Assembly: GCA_001931875.2 (NCBI GenBank)
Contig: MSJH02000840.1
Location: 124,001 to 188,000 of the forward strand
Direction: 5' to 3'
DNA length: 64,000 nucleotides
Source of the DNA: Byssochlamys sp. IMV 00236
Taxonomy: Eukaryota > Ascomycota > Eurotiomycetes > Eurotiales > Thermoascaceae
Made by a program: the position numbers and the translations under genes. The notes beneath the pieces were generated by a model that worked only from the letters and a program-made list of their open reading frames with translations, did no database searches and was not told the DNA's origin. This document shows, one piece after another, positions 32,893-44,250 of the stretch. Position 1 is the stretch's first letter. Each line of letters begins with the position of its first letter.

Positions 32893-33986
32893 GAATTGCT
32901 TGATATTTTTGCGCCGATGCTTTTACTTATGCTTATACTGCGGAAATCCAGAAATGGTAAGTTCGACGAACTACTCCGTAGTAGTGCTGGTGTCAAGTAC
33001 TAATAGTGAAAAAAAAAAAAAAAAAAACCATCGCATTAGAACGAATATTCTAGTTGAAAGGAGTGATGAAAACGATCTGTTATCAATGTCATTATGTTTC
33101 TTTGTCTTCACTTTAGATTATCTGCGGGGAATGAGTACTCGGGTAATGGGCAGGGGCATTCAAAGATATATATATTGTCGGCGGGCAAATGTATTGTCGC
33201 GGAGCGCTGGCGAGACGTTAAACGGGATCAACAGCCAGCAGAATTTTCCGACTAATTGTCTACACCGTGGACATTCGGTAGTGTATCGCATTCTGCTCGG
33301 AGATCAAAGTAAATACTAATCTGCATACCTATTCCATCTACTCCACCACCCCTGCTAATCTGTTGGCCCTGGCTATCGTACCTACCCTGCCAGGGTTGCC
33401 AGATCTGTTGAATTAGCTAGACCTGCTCTGCGAGCCCTGTTGAACCTACCAGGTCTATATTTCGCTATAGATTATTTTGTAAAGATTCGAACATAATCTC
33501 ATGTGAACTCTGCACTGCTTACGTACTCAGGCGCGGAGCGCCTCCCGGGGACCGTCGTAGGTCCCTGGTTGGCTATTCCAACAGGGACGATTAGATAGTC
33601 CCATAGCATTATTAACTAGGGACAAATGATAAAGTTATAAACCCCTCAAGCGATCGACACTACCATACACTGGGCGGGTTTGAAATGCGGACAAAGAAAG
33701 TGGCCCATACTCCGCGTCTCGGATGCAGAGATGTGAGCGGGCAGACAAAGAAAGTGGTCCAGACCCCACGTCATACGTCGCACGGCAGCAGAGATCTGAG
33801 TGGGCGGAGCTAAGAGAGTATTATTCCTCTCAACGCGCAAATATATGCTCTTATCTCTCCATGCCAAACTTTGGTATATCGCACCAGTCTGTCATATATT
33901 TTCTATTTCTCGTCAATGCGCAGCTGAATCTACCTGACGCACCGGCCGCCAGAGTGTAAACACAGATCTCTGACCATCTGCCCGCC
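32893..33986. other. Intergenic between tRNA cluster and sirtuin
   Basis: About 1.1 kb. It has an A-rich homopolymer run of 18 at about 33009-33026 and one copy of the recurring 9-mer TACTCCGTA at 32972-32980. The last 300 bp hold a short partial repeat (ACAAAGAAAGTGG twice, near 33692 and 33744) and the sirtuin promoter. No gene is recognised. Confidence 0.45.
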
Positions 33987-35020
33987 ATGGCCTCGATCCC
34001 CGCAGCAGATCTCCAATCCTTCACCGAATACCTCCAAGGCTGTAAGCGGATACTCGCTCTGCTGGGAGCTGGTCTCTCTGCGTCGTCTGGCCTACCGACA
34101 TTTCGAGGTGCCGGCGGTCTCTGGAGATCACACGACGCTACATCACTGGCCACACCTGGAGCCTTCAATGCAAATCCTGGTCTGGTCTGGCAATTCTACA
34201 GTTATCGGCGACACATGGCATTATCGGCCCAGCCGAATCGGGCACATTATGCTCTAGCTGAGCTTGCCAGGAAGAACAATGATTTTATCACACTAAGTCA
34301 GAACGTAGACGGTATGATCGCCTCTGGAAATGCGGCATCCGCAGTCGCTAACCATCCCATGAACCAGGTCTTTCCCAACGTGCAAACCACCCGCCAGAGC
34401 AGCTACACCTGCTGCACGGCTCCTTATTCGATGTAAAATGCACCTCATTCTACTGCGATTACTCAAGAAAAGACGACTTTACTGACCCAATCGTCCCTGC
34501 TCTCGCTATTCCCAAAACAGGCCCGGAGCCAAAGCCCTCCGCCGATGATAAAACCGGAGAAGAGGCCACAAATTCCCTCTATAGTGCAATGGAATCTAGG
34601 CTAGCACAGCCCGGGTTTGAACAAGGGGAGTCTGATATATCGGACGCCAGAGTACCTATACCAGAGTTGACATCTGATGATCTACCACACTGCCCCAAGT
34701 GTAATACGGGACTGCTTCGCCCGGGAGTAGTATGGTTCGGCGAGTCATTACCATCGCGAACCTTGAATGCCGTTGACAGGTGGATCATATCAGGCCCCAT
34801 TGATCTGATTCTCGTCATCGGCACAAGTGCCAAAGTCTGGCCTGCTGCAGGATACGTTGACAAAGCTCGTCAAATGGGTGCAAGGGTTGCTGTCATAAAC
34901 ATGGACTCCAATGATGTCCCCGGAGGTCCCAATGGACTGAAGCCCGGAGACTGGTTCTTCCAAGGGGACGCTGGGACTATCGTCCCCGAGATCCTAAAAA
35001 GTGTGATTGGAGAGTTATAA
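33987..35020 (+). CDS. Sirtuin, class III (SIRT5-like) NAD-dependent protein deacylase
   Basis: NAD-dependent removal of acyl groups from lysines. Exons are 33987-34311 and 34368-35020, giving 325 residues. The NAD-binding motif is GAGLSASSGLPTFRG. The catalytic part is SQNVDGL-SQRANHP across the intron, with HGS (catalytic His) after it. Zinc ligands are in KCTSFYC and HCPKCN, and IGTSAKVWPAA and INMDSND complete the Rossmann fold. The segment WQFYSYRRH contains the Tyr-x-x-Arg pair that in SIRT5 binds succinyl, malonyl and glutaryl groups. Desuccinylase/demalonylase activity is therefore likely, by family knowledge. The insertion after the zinc module (PKPSADDKTGEEATNSLYSA) is fungal-type. 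No convincing mitochondrial presequence is seen, so the location is open. Confidence 0.93.
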
Positions 35021-35998
35021 TCTGATAGCCATTATACTATAATCAACTTAGTTTCCTATTTCCGGGCCGATGTCAGTCGATTAATTGTTGCTCTTGGTTT
35101 CTCCGGAAATATGCCTGCTTGGAGGTATAAGCGTGAGTGATGGGGACGGTTAGCTGGCTACATATATATATTACTTGGCCCAGATAATATTTTGGATATC
35201 TAGCTATAAGCACATAACGAACAATAGCACATGTATTTGATGATGACACGCATTCCTGTTGATTTTCGTAGCGGGACTATGTAATATGTATTGAGTGATA
35301 GCGTAACCGGCAAAGCAGGATCACTTACGAGGCAATATGAGATAAATTGAGACCCCCAATCTCACGCAAATGCTAACTGAGAGATTTTAAAACATCTAAG
35401 ATGCAATACCAGTGCAAGGAACAAAGAATCTAAAATGTAACTATCTACCTAGGTAGTCTAGGTAATGTCGACGCTGCGATAGTCCGCTGGGTTGCAGCCT
35501 GAGGCGCTCAATCCGTTGCTGGGGCATCTCACCGCCCACCCCGGAAAGCGGGACAAAACAAAAGAACCGCTATCGATAAACGAAAGTTCAGAAGAACATT
35601 TTGGTGGGAAATCTGAGAGACCGCCCTTTCGACTAACGACGTCTAGTCTAGACCGCTATTCCATTGTACAGGTGTACTATCTCAGACAGCTCCATAGGAT
35701 AAGTTCTGGCACTGAGCCAGGTGAGTCACTTTGTTCCTTTGTACCCCTCCATGTACGCGTTCCCAAGGAGTGGACGTCACCAATATCTTTAATTTCGCTT
35801 GCTGATCAGATCAAAAGAATACCAGAACGCTACACTGGAAGCTCCTCATGGGTCATTCATCTGTACTCTTCTGAGATAGACATTCGTTCTTTTAGAGCTT
35901 GTGAAGTCAGATCTGGGGACCTCGAGCACAACATCTGAACTTGGTGCGTCGAGCCGTCACAATCGCAACGCCTAACGACAACACCTGTATCATCCAAA
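35021..35998. other. Intergenic
   Basis: About 980 bp with the 3' flank of the sirtuin and promoter of the SNF2 gene. It contains the palindrome TACCTAGGTA near 35450. The 148-codon plus frame at 35492-35938 has no recognisable features. Confidence 0.45.
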
Positions 35999-38900
35999 AT
36001 GGTCAATGAAAGACAACCGCCGCAGGGGCCCGTCTCCCCTCGGAAGCCAGTCGAAAAGTCATCTGCTGCGCATCCGGAATTCGGTAAACCGTCGCCTCTC
36101 CGCCCGATGAACAGCCAGTCAATGCACCTTTTCAACATACCCAAGCCGAGTCAAGCACGGCCTGAGCATCATAGACCAGCTCAGTCCCATTCACAACCAC
36201 ATCATTCTCAGCATGGTCGTGATGTCAGTCCATCAAAACTGGCAAGGACGCCTGGGCCCCTGGCCACCCCGGTCGCAAAGCGCAGTCATCCTTTCGACCC
36301 ATTCAAGCCGGTCAGGCCGTCTGAATATAATCACCAAGGAAAGTCATCTCTCGCTGATAATGACGTTTTTGAGATTGCTCGTCCTACGAATCACACGTGG
36401 ACTACTCCGCGAGCACCCAGGCAGATCTTCTCCTCGAAGCCGAATAAGACGAAAATGACCAGCGCATCGAATAACCTCAAGAACTTCATTGATCTCACGA
36501 CAAATGAGGTCGGTTTCGCAACCAACAGCAGCCACTACAGGGAAGAAGTCTCGGCGATGGATGCGTACTCCTACGTGGATGCCGCCAAGGCCAACGAGAA
36601 CATCAAGGCTTTGCTCGAGGGTGCATTTGAGGACGAGGAAGATAAGCCAGAGCGTCGGAAAGGCAGGAAGAAATCTGGGAAAAAGAAAAAGCAGAAAGCC
36701 AAACCGGACAGAAAGCTCGAATCCGACATTGACGATTTGGCTGCTCAGTTAGAGGGAGTCAACGTCAACGATACCAAAGCTGAGACGGAAACGTTAAAGG
36801 AGGACAAAGGAAAAGAGGTGGCAAATGATAAGAGCGGTACTGATGACGAAGTCAAAAGACCAGAACAAGAAGAGCAGGAGGATCATGAAGAAGAAGAAGA
36901 AGAAGAAGAAGGAGAGGAGGAGGGTGAAGACGAGGAAGATGAAGAGGAAGACGACGGCACGATAGAGGGTCTCAAGGTCAAACTTTTGCCTCATCAGATT
37001 GATGGTGTTAGATGGATGCGTGATAAGGAAACCGGACAGAAGAAAACCCGAGGTGTCCTCCCTAAAGGTGGTATACTCGCAGATGATATGGGTCTCGGAA
37101 AGACAGTACAGGCGATTGCACTGATTCTCACCAACCGCAAAACTTCCCAGAAAGATGAGGAAACTAGGAGAGCGAGCGACGATGACGATGACGATGACGA
37201 GGAAGACCAAAAAGAAAAAGCCAAGCTTTCCCGTGTCATTGATAAAGGTACACTTGTTGTTGCTCCTCTGGCCTTGATCAAACAGTGGGAGTCCGAGATT
37301 GCAGTCAAAGTTGAAGACTCCCATCGGCTTCGCGTGGGCGTTTATCACGGTGCTGGTCGGAGCAAAATGGCCGATGATCTGAAGAAATACGATGTGGTAA
37401 TTACCACTTACGGTACCCTTAGCTCAGAACATGCGAGCTCCGGTGAAAGAGCCAAGTCTGGCCTATTTTCAGTTTACTGGTATCGCATCATACTGGACGA
37501 AGCGCATACGATCAAGAACCGAAACGCAAAGTCGACACAGGCGGCCTGTGCGTTGAACGCGGAATATAGATGGTGCCTGACTGGTACACCGTTACAGAAT
37601 AACCTGGACGAGCTTCAGAGCTTGATCAAGTTCTTGCGAATCAAGCCATACAATGATCTGGCAGCTTGGCGCGAACAGATCACCAAGCCGTTGAACAACG
37701 GTAGAGGTGCTCTCGCCATCAAGCGGTTGCAGGTCTACCTCAGGGCTTTCATGAAGCGCCGCACTAAGGATGTCTTGAAGCTGAACGATGATCTCAAACC
37801 TGGAGAGGCTGACGAGAATGGCGAGAAGAAAACATCTAATGGCTTTCAAATCACAAAACGAGAGGTTATCAAGGTCGATGCAGAATTCACGCCTGCGGAG
37901 ATGGAGTTTTACAAACGTCTTGAACAGCGTACCGACCGCAGCCTGGAGAAAATGATGGGAGGTGCGAAGATGGATTACACTGGTGCCTTGGTTCTGCTGC
38001 TTCGCCTTCGTCAAGCTTGTAACCATCCAGACCTTGTCAAGAGTGACCTAGCGGACGACAAGGATGTGCTATTGAATAATGTTTCTTCGAAGCAGTCTAA
38101 AGCAGCGAAGGAAGATGACCTCGACAGCGTTGCAGATTTGTTTGGTGGTCTCAGCGTCGTGACTAAGAAGTGTGATGTCTGCCAGACAGAGCTGAGCAGA
38201 GAAGATGCTAAGGCCGGTGGCAGCAGATGCGCCGAGTGTGAGGCAGAACTAAAGTCTGACGTTATTGCGAAGCCTGAAAAGAAAAAGAAGAAGCACAAGA
38301 AGCATCGAAAGGAGAAGAAGCAAGATACATCAGAGTCATATCATAGTCTATCAGAGGCCCAGAAAGCCCGCTCTCGGAGAAATAGGCGTGTCATAACTGA
38401 TAGCGATGACGAGGATGACGGCGAATGGATCGTTCCTGAAGATCAGCGGACAGCGCCTGATCTTGGTAAAGCTGGGGGTTCTGATGATGAGGATGCAGAA
38501 GGTGGGGGCGAGTGGATCAATGCCGAAGACTCAGAGACGGATGAAGACGAAATCGAGTCCCCTAGTCGCAAAAGGACCGGTGTCATCAGCCTCCCTGACA
38601 CTGAGGACGAGTCTGACAGCGAAGCTGAAACAGAAAGCGAAGAGGAGTTCGACGATGATGAAGATGACGACGTTCTCGCCTCCACCAAGATCAGATATCT
38701 CATGCGGATCCTCAAGCGCGAGTCGCACGACTACAAGTTCATTGTCTTCTCATTTTTCACCTCAATGCTGGATAAGGTCGAGCCTTTCTTGAAACGGGCA
38801 GGCATCGGTTTTAGTCGCTACGATGGTGGAATGAGAAATGACATGCGCGAAGCAAGCCTTGAGAAACTGAGGCACAGCCGAGGGACACGTGTATTGCTTT

Positions 38901-39477
38901 GCAGTCTGCGTGCTGGTGCCCTAGGGCTGAACCTTACTGCTGCAAGCAGAGTAGTCCTCCTCGAGCCATTCTGGAATCCGGTGAGTAACATGTGATCCCA
39001 TGAGAGATCTATAGAGACAATTTCTGACGCTTCTTTTAACAGTTTGTGGAGGAGCAAGCTATTGACCGAGTCCACCGCCTCAATCAGACCCTTGACGTCA
39101 AGATCTACAAGATGACTATCAAGGACACCGTCGAGCAGCGTATCCTGGATCTTCAGGAGCGTAAGCGCGAACTCGCGAATGCTACCATCGAAGGAAAGAC
39201 GGCCGCTGGTAAGCTTACAATGCGCGACATGATGGCCCTTTTCGGTCGCGATGCCGAGAGGTTCGAAACCGATCCGGGTGCCTTGGAGCTCAACCAGAGA
39301 ACGAAACTGCTGGCTCCAAGGGACGAGGACGAGGAGAGTGGCAACTACTCCCGTAGCATCTCGCAGTCGTCCAGCTTCTCCGGTCAAGCACGTCGTACAA
39401 CTCCGCCGGCTATGGAAAAGGACAGGAAAAAGAAGCCTCCAAGGGCTGAAGATTCAGTCTACGGCCGGCGGTGGTAA
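35999..39477 (+). CDS. SNF2-family DNA-dependent ATPase, Rad5/Rad16-TTF2 group
   Basis: Nuclear ATP-driven DNA translocase, likely in chromatin remodelling or repair. Exons are 35999-38980 and 39043-39477, giving 1138 residues. The N-terminal 320 residues are basic then extremely acidic (runs of Glu/Asp), with a KKSGKKKKQKAK nuclear-targeting patch. Helicase motifs in order: motif I ADDMGLGKTVQA at about residue 361, Ia LVVAPLALIKQWESEI, II DEAH at about 500, III LTGTPLQNNLDELQSLI, then IV FSFFTSMLDKVEPFLKRAG, V SLRAGALGLNLTAASRVVLL and VI EEQAIDRVHRLNQT (split by the intron). A long insert between the two lobes has two CxxC pairs (CDVCQTEL, CAEC) and acidic repeats but no full RING finger. 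That separates it from canonical Rad5/Rad16. The closest subgroup is inferred, not proven. Confidence 0.9.
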
Positions 39478-39715
39478 AGCTGACGTGTGAAGCACTGGGC
39501 TGCCATGTGGTTAAGGTTCTCACATGGGCGTATAACTGGATGTCCTAAGCAATTATGATAGGGTCTTGCGCTTTTCTGAGCGGACTAATCTATAGTCTCT
39601 GATCAATTGTTTGTTTTGCTGGGCTACGGTGCGATGGATATCTTGGAATAAGGGTGGATAATGCGGCGTCAGGCGATAGTATGTATTTCGAGGGTTTCCG
39701 TACAACTTTACTTTG

Positions 39716-39735
39716 GTCTCTCTCTCTCTCTCTCT
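39716..39735. repeat. (TC)n microsatellite
   Basis: About ten perfect TC units read directly. Confidence 0.9.
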
Positions 39736-40934
39736 GGCCTGGTGTCATCTATATGGGATATGTGATTGGCCTCTTCTATCTGGCTTCCTGACTTTTGTAA
39801 AAGCGGAATATTCTGACCCGACTACAGCGTAGACGCAGCTCCATAGATCGGTCCTAACCCCATCGCTTAATGTCGCGTAAAGATGATACGAATGGTAAAT
39901 AGACGTCACATGGATAGGCGATGGATCATTCGAAGCATGGCTTCTCTCGTCAAACTCCACTCTAAATACTGCGATCCATCTTATCTCACAATATATACTT
40001 GTAACATGACGACATGACGACATGACACACGGACGAGGTGATAAACTCTACATAGATTTTGATGAAGAGAACTCCATTTTTCCATTTCACTCCTCCATCT
40101 TCTTTACACTGCAGCCCCAAGGACCTCTAAGAAGAAGCAGAAAGATAACAGAGGAAACAAGAGAAAGGAAAAGAGATGGTAGATACAGTCCTTTATAAGC
40201 TAGGAAAGAGAAAAGGACGATCTTAAACAGTGCACTAACCAACTACTTTACGGAGTAGTTAAGTTAAGAGTTGCTCTCCATCCAAAATCCCTTTTTTCTC
40301 TTTCCCTCATTTTAAATAACTTAACTAAGTTAACTTAGAAGGGCCAGTTTCAACTGACTGGGTCTCTAACTAAGCACTTAGTCTAGTTACTTAGTTAGTT
40401 ATTTAGTCTAACTAGATATCTAGATCAATTTCTTTGTTTGTCAGACGTCGATTTTGCTCTAGTTTCAGATTGTGCTTTGTTTACTTTACTCTCGTCCCTT
40501 TTAGGGGAGGTGGGTACTTAGTTAAGTGTCGGCATATGAGAGTGAGAGTCGGTATTTCGAATTTAGGGTTTTCTGGGGGGCTTTTTTTTTGCCTCCATTG
40601 AATTCGAATAATGCATGATGATGTCTTGTCGATCTTGGATGGACTTAGTTAGTTACTAATATGTATTTGTAAGGAGGAGGGGAGTTTAGGGCTCTATGTT
40701 AGTACGGAGTAGATTCGAGTTATTTTATTTGATTTTTTATTTTTTTCTGGAATGGTGAGCTTTTGCTGGTTTAATACGTATACTTGTCTGTCTGGCTAAC
40801 TTATATGTCTATCTATCTTCTAGAGTACGTATTTGATCGGATCTTGCGTCGGAGGCGTTATTATTGAATCATCGCTGTGTTTTCCTTACGGAAAAGCTCC
40901 GGGATGGATCTTTAATGGAGACAGCATACTCTAA

Positions 40935-40960
40935 TGATGATGATGATGATGATGATGATG
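40935..40960. repeat. (GAT)n microsatellite
   Basis: Eight or more uninterrupted GAT units read directly. It is not within a supported gene. Confidence 0.9.
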
Positions 40961-43900
40961 GAACAGATCCACTTGGGGCACTACCCAGGGGTTGTCGGTT
41001 CTTTGTTGAAGCTTCGCGAAAGCTTGTCCCGGGTCGATCATTAAGAGGAGAGGCGAGCTGTTAGCAGTGTTGTCGTTTTGGAAGAAGGTCATATAAAAGA
41101 AGGTCATATAAAAAGGATAGCTAGCTATGGTAGACTACCGCCTATAGATAGCCTTGGATAGAGTTGATTTTTCTTTTCTTCTCTTTTCTTTTTCTCAGTA
41201 GTAAATAGCTCCCCTGTATCCGCTGTCAAGCAACAATCTATGGAGCCACGATACGTCACAGGTGGATGTTACCGACCAAAAGACACTGCTAGTGAGTAGT
41301 CCTATGGAGCAGTCTGGATAGGATCATAATAATATGGATAATAAGGTGACCGCCAATTTCAGAGCGAGAGAAACGTGAGAAGTCGTAGTACGAAGTACGG
41401 AGTAGACTGTAGAGTAGACTAAAACTAGGCTCGAGTCGACCTGCCAAACTCATAGTAGATGGGCCGGGTTAGTTTAGAGCACTAACGATTCCATCGGTCC
41501 AACCCCTGCGTGACACAACTAGTAAGTTGGTTAGATGCATGCAGCGCTGAAAAAAGATGCCACGCAACCGCGCCCCTGCATGGAAGGGGGCCTTTTTCTG
41601 GAAGCTGTGGCTGCTGGGCCAAGTGAGCGCTAGGGGGAAATGGAGCTGACTCTGAGTTTCGTATATCGTATCCCGGGTCTTCTCGGGTGCTTAAACATGG
41701 ACTCGAGTGTGATTATGCTCGCAGGTCTGTGCAAAAGTCCCAGTGATGATCATAAATTGTCTTGTCTTGAGAGTTCATGCGAACGCAACAGGCGTTTGCC
41801 AATTTAGAGCAGGATGGATAGGACGAACGCCAACAGCCGTCCGGGGGGCCGAGTTTAATCCTCCCTAGCGGTGGATCCCCGAATCTTGATGCTCTCGAGA
41901 GCCTCGATCCAAACGTTAACGGTTGGGAGGAGCATCTTGTCTGGAGCCGCAAACGATATACTAGTCATAGTAATCAAACTATACTAATATGAATCAAACT
42001 GTCGTTATCACTTGTGATCATTATAATTAGTTGCTTCGACGGTCGGCACTAGGTGGCTGGATGGTTGGATATGACAGGTGTTCCGTTAACGCTCGGTTGC
42101 TGCTGATCCTGCCCGTTGCGCCAGGTCTCAGGTCGTGTCCGTATTGACGGGCGCCATCGTGAAAAATCAGAGGACACCCCCAATTCCTCTCAATGGTAGA
42201 TAGTAATAGCAAGGCAAGAAAGTTTGCTCGGTGCTGCTTGTTGACCAGGAGAGTGATCCCTGTTGGCAATCCAAGTCGACCCGTCACACTAAGGACAAGC
42301 ATAGCTGTCCAGTCCTTTCAGAAGCTCAGGGTTCTGTGAACCATTCATGCAACAACATTATTATTATATGGCCCATGTCATATTGTTTTAAGCGTCGGCT
42401 ACGGCGTCAATAAGTCCACTCCCCTTCAGCCAGTTCCCTGGTTCAGTGTGAGGGAACCGTGTATCATCACGAGTATCTTCAGCGTTTCAACTTTCTTTGA
42501 ACTTCCAGCAGCCAGTGACTGAAAACGTGGCGGCCACGCGCCCGACCGGCGGCTGCTGAAGCATTCCATGCGTGATTGGAGCTGCGGATGCAGATCGACT
42601 GCAAAGAGAAAGGACGCCGAGCCGGCCCCAACGCTACCAGGAGGAATGCTCAGGACTCAGGAGAGACGAGCTTCGGTCGCAGCGGTCAGCAGATAAACAT
42701 CCATTATGGGTGATGGGATGGTTAAGGATGTATTCTTGTATGTAGGACTTCCCTTTGGCCGCTTGGTAACAGATGTAACCTCGATCGAGTTCTGTCAAGG
42801 GGGTCACCCCGTCAGCCGGGAATTATTATTAGGGGGACAAGCGATGGATCACAGAAACAAGCAGCAATCATGGTCGACGACTCGATGGAGGATCTGCCAG
42901 ACCAGCGGAGAAGCCTGAATGTTTCTCCAAGTGGTCCCATCACAGTGGTCCTTAGAGTTGATAGTAGTGATGCCCTAGAGTAGAAGAATAATACGAGTAG
43001 AGTATTATACCGGTCGGGACAGGCTGCATGCATATATGTACACGAAGGAGGCTCAATCAGCCCATTAGTTATACCTCTAGATACTATCTCGTTAGCATCG
43101 ATCATCTTCTCCGGGGCTGGGGACGTGGTCAACCTTCTTCTCTCCCCTTCATTTTCCCTCACTAGACACAAGCTCCCTTCCCCTGGTCATCTCGTCTTGT
43201 CCCGATTTCGCGATCTATCTATGATGCGCCGCTAGCTGGTGGGCTGTCGGTTCCACTGCTGGTGGTTGTTTAGCCTCGCATCTTTTCCCCCCTCGTGGGT
43301 CTAAGCGGCCGCCTGGCGTTCTCCCCGTCCTCCTCTGGCAATGCTCGACACTCAAGGCGCCACTTCGCGCGCGACAAGAGACCATTGAGCCTTCATTCAC
43401 TGCTGGTTGCCGTCTCCAGGTGCTTTGGTCTCGAGCCCCGTCACGATAGACCGCCTCCCCCGAGAAGTCGTAGGGGAAAGCTAAGATTTCCGACGGCGAC
43501 GAGGGTCTCGTGTATGGTCCTCGACGTTTTTGCTGATCTCTCTCCGTCCAGCGCAACGACCGTCGAGCAAGTTATCTGGTCTACGTAGGACAGGTCTCCT
43601 TCGACTCTCACTGGACCGCATAGCAGCAAGTCGACAAGTTCTGTTCTCCTGTGTGACTGACGGGAGACAACGCCCGCTCCCGCTCCCGCTGCGATAACTG
43701 CACCTCCGCGCAACACTTCGCTGGCCCTTAGTGCTCCTGACAACGCCCATTGCGCGTGTCCAAGCTGCCGGAGATATTGTCATCGTCAGTGGAGTTCCAC
43801 ATCGAGTTGTACTAGGCGTGCCCCGAGCGAAGTACGGGGTAAGTTCCGAGCATTATTCTTTGTCTCTTCGTCCATCTGGACTCCTGGGGCTGTCCGGGAA

Positions 43901-44250
43901 GTCAACCGTGACTTTTTTTCATTCAATACGGCCGTTGAGCAGCCCAGGTCTCTCATGGAACCCGTTTCTTCGTGCTGACCGGCCTAGCCTTACAGGGATT
44001 GTCCCCAAACTCGAATTGCTCAACCTTCTGGTCCTCGATCCAGCTTCCCTCTCAGCCGAGAACAAGCCATCCCATCCCACACGTCGCCCACCGGCCTCTG
44101 ACAACCCCCCTCCGTCCGGCGGCTGCGATCCTTTGCCAGCCGTTGCAGGTTTGCCTCTGTCATAGTCGGATACTCCTAGCCGTCCGGGAATGCCGACAAG
44201 AGGAGACAATTGTTGAATGAGCGCCTGGTCCATCCGAGGTACAGGTCGAG

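Larger units (their letters stand above)
39478..44250. other. 4.8-kb gene-poor region upstream of the kinase
   Basis: The largest gene-free interval in the window. It contains a (TC)n tract at 39716-39735, short repeats ACATGACG near 40004-40028, many TAGTTA/TTAACTAAG-type words at 40.2-40.5 kb and three copies of TACGGAGTA. It also has a (GAT)n microsatellite at 40935-40960 and a 15-bp tandem duplication of GAAGGTCATATAAAA near 41083-41113. From about 43.1 kb it becomes CT-rich and GC-rich, as in a long leader. No supported protein frame is found on either strand. A long 5' UTR, a non-coding RNA or a large promoter are all possible. Confidence 0.5.

Noticed and set aside
34312..34436. Unspliced continuation of sirtuin exon 1
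   Set aside because: Reading through the intron destroys the NVDGL-SQRANHP catalytic segment, whereas splicing 34311/34368 restores it and the zinc module.
36794..37348. 184-codon minus-strand frame opposite the SNF2 gene
   Set aside because: Produced by antisense reading of the acidic GAA/GAT runs (poly-Phe/Leu) of the SNF2 N-terminal region.
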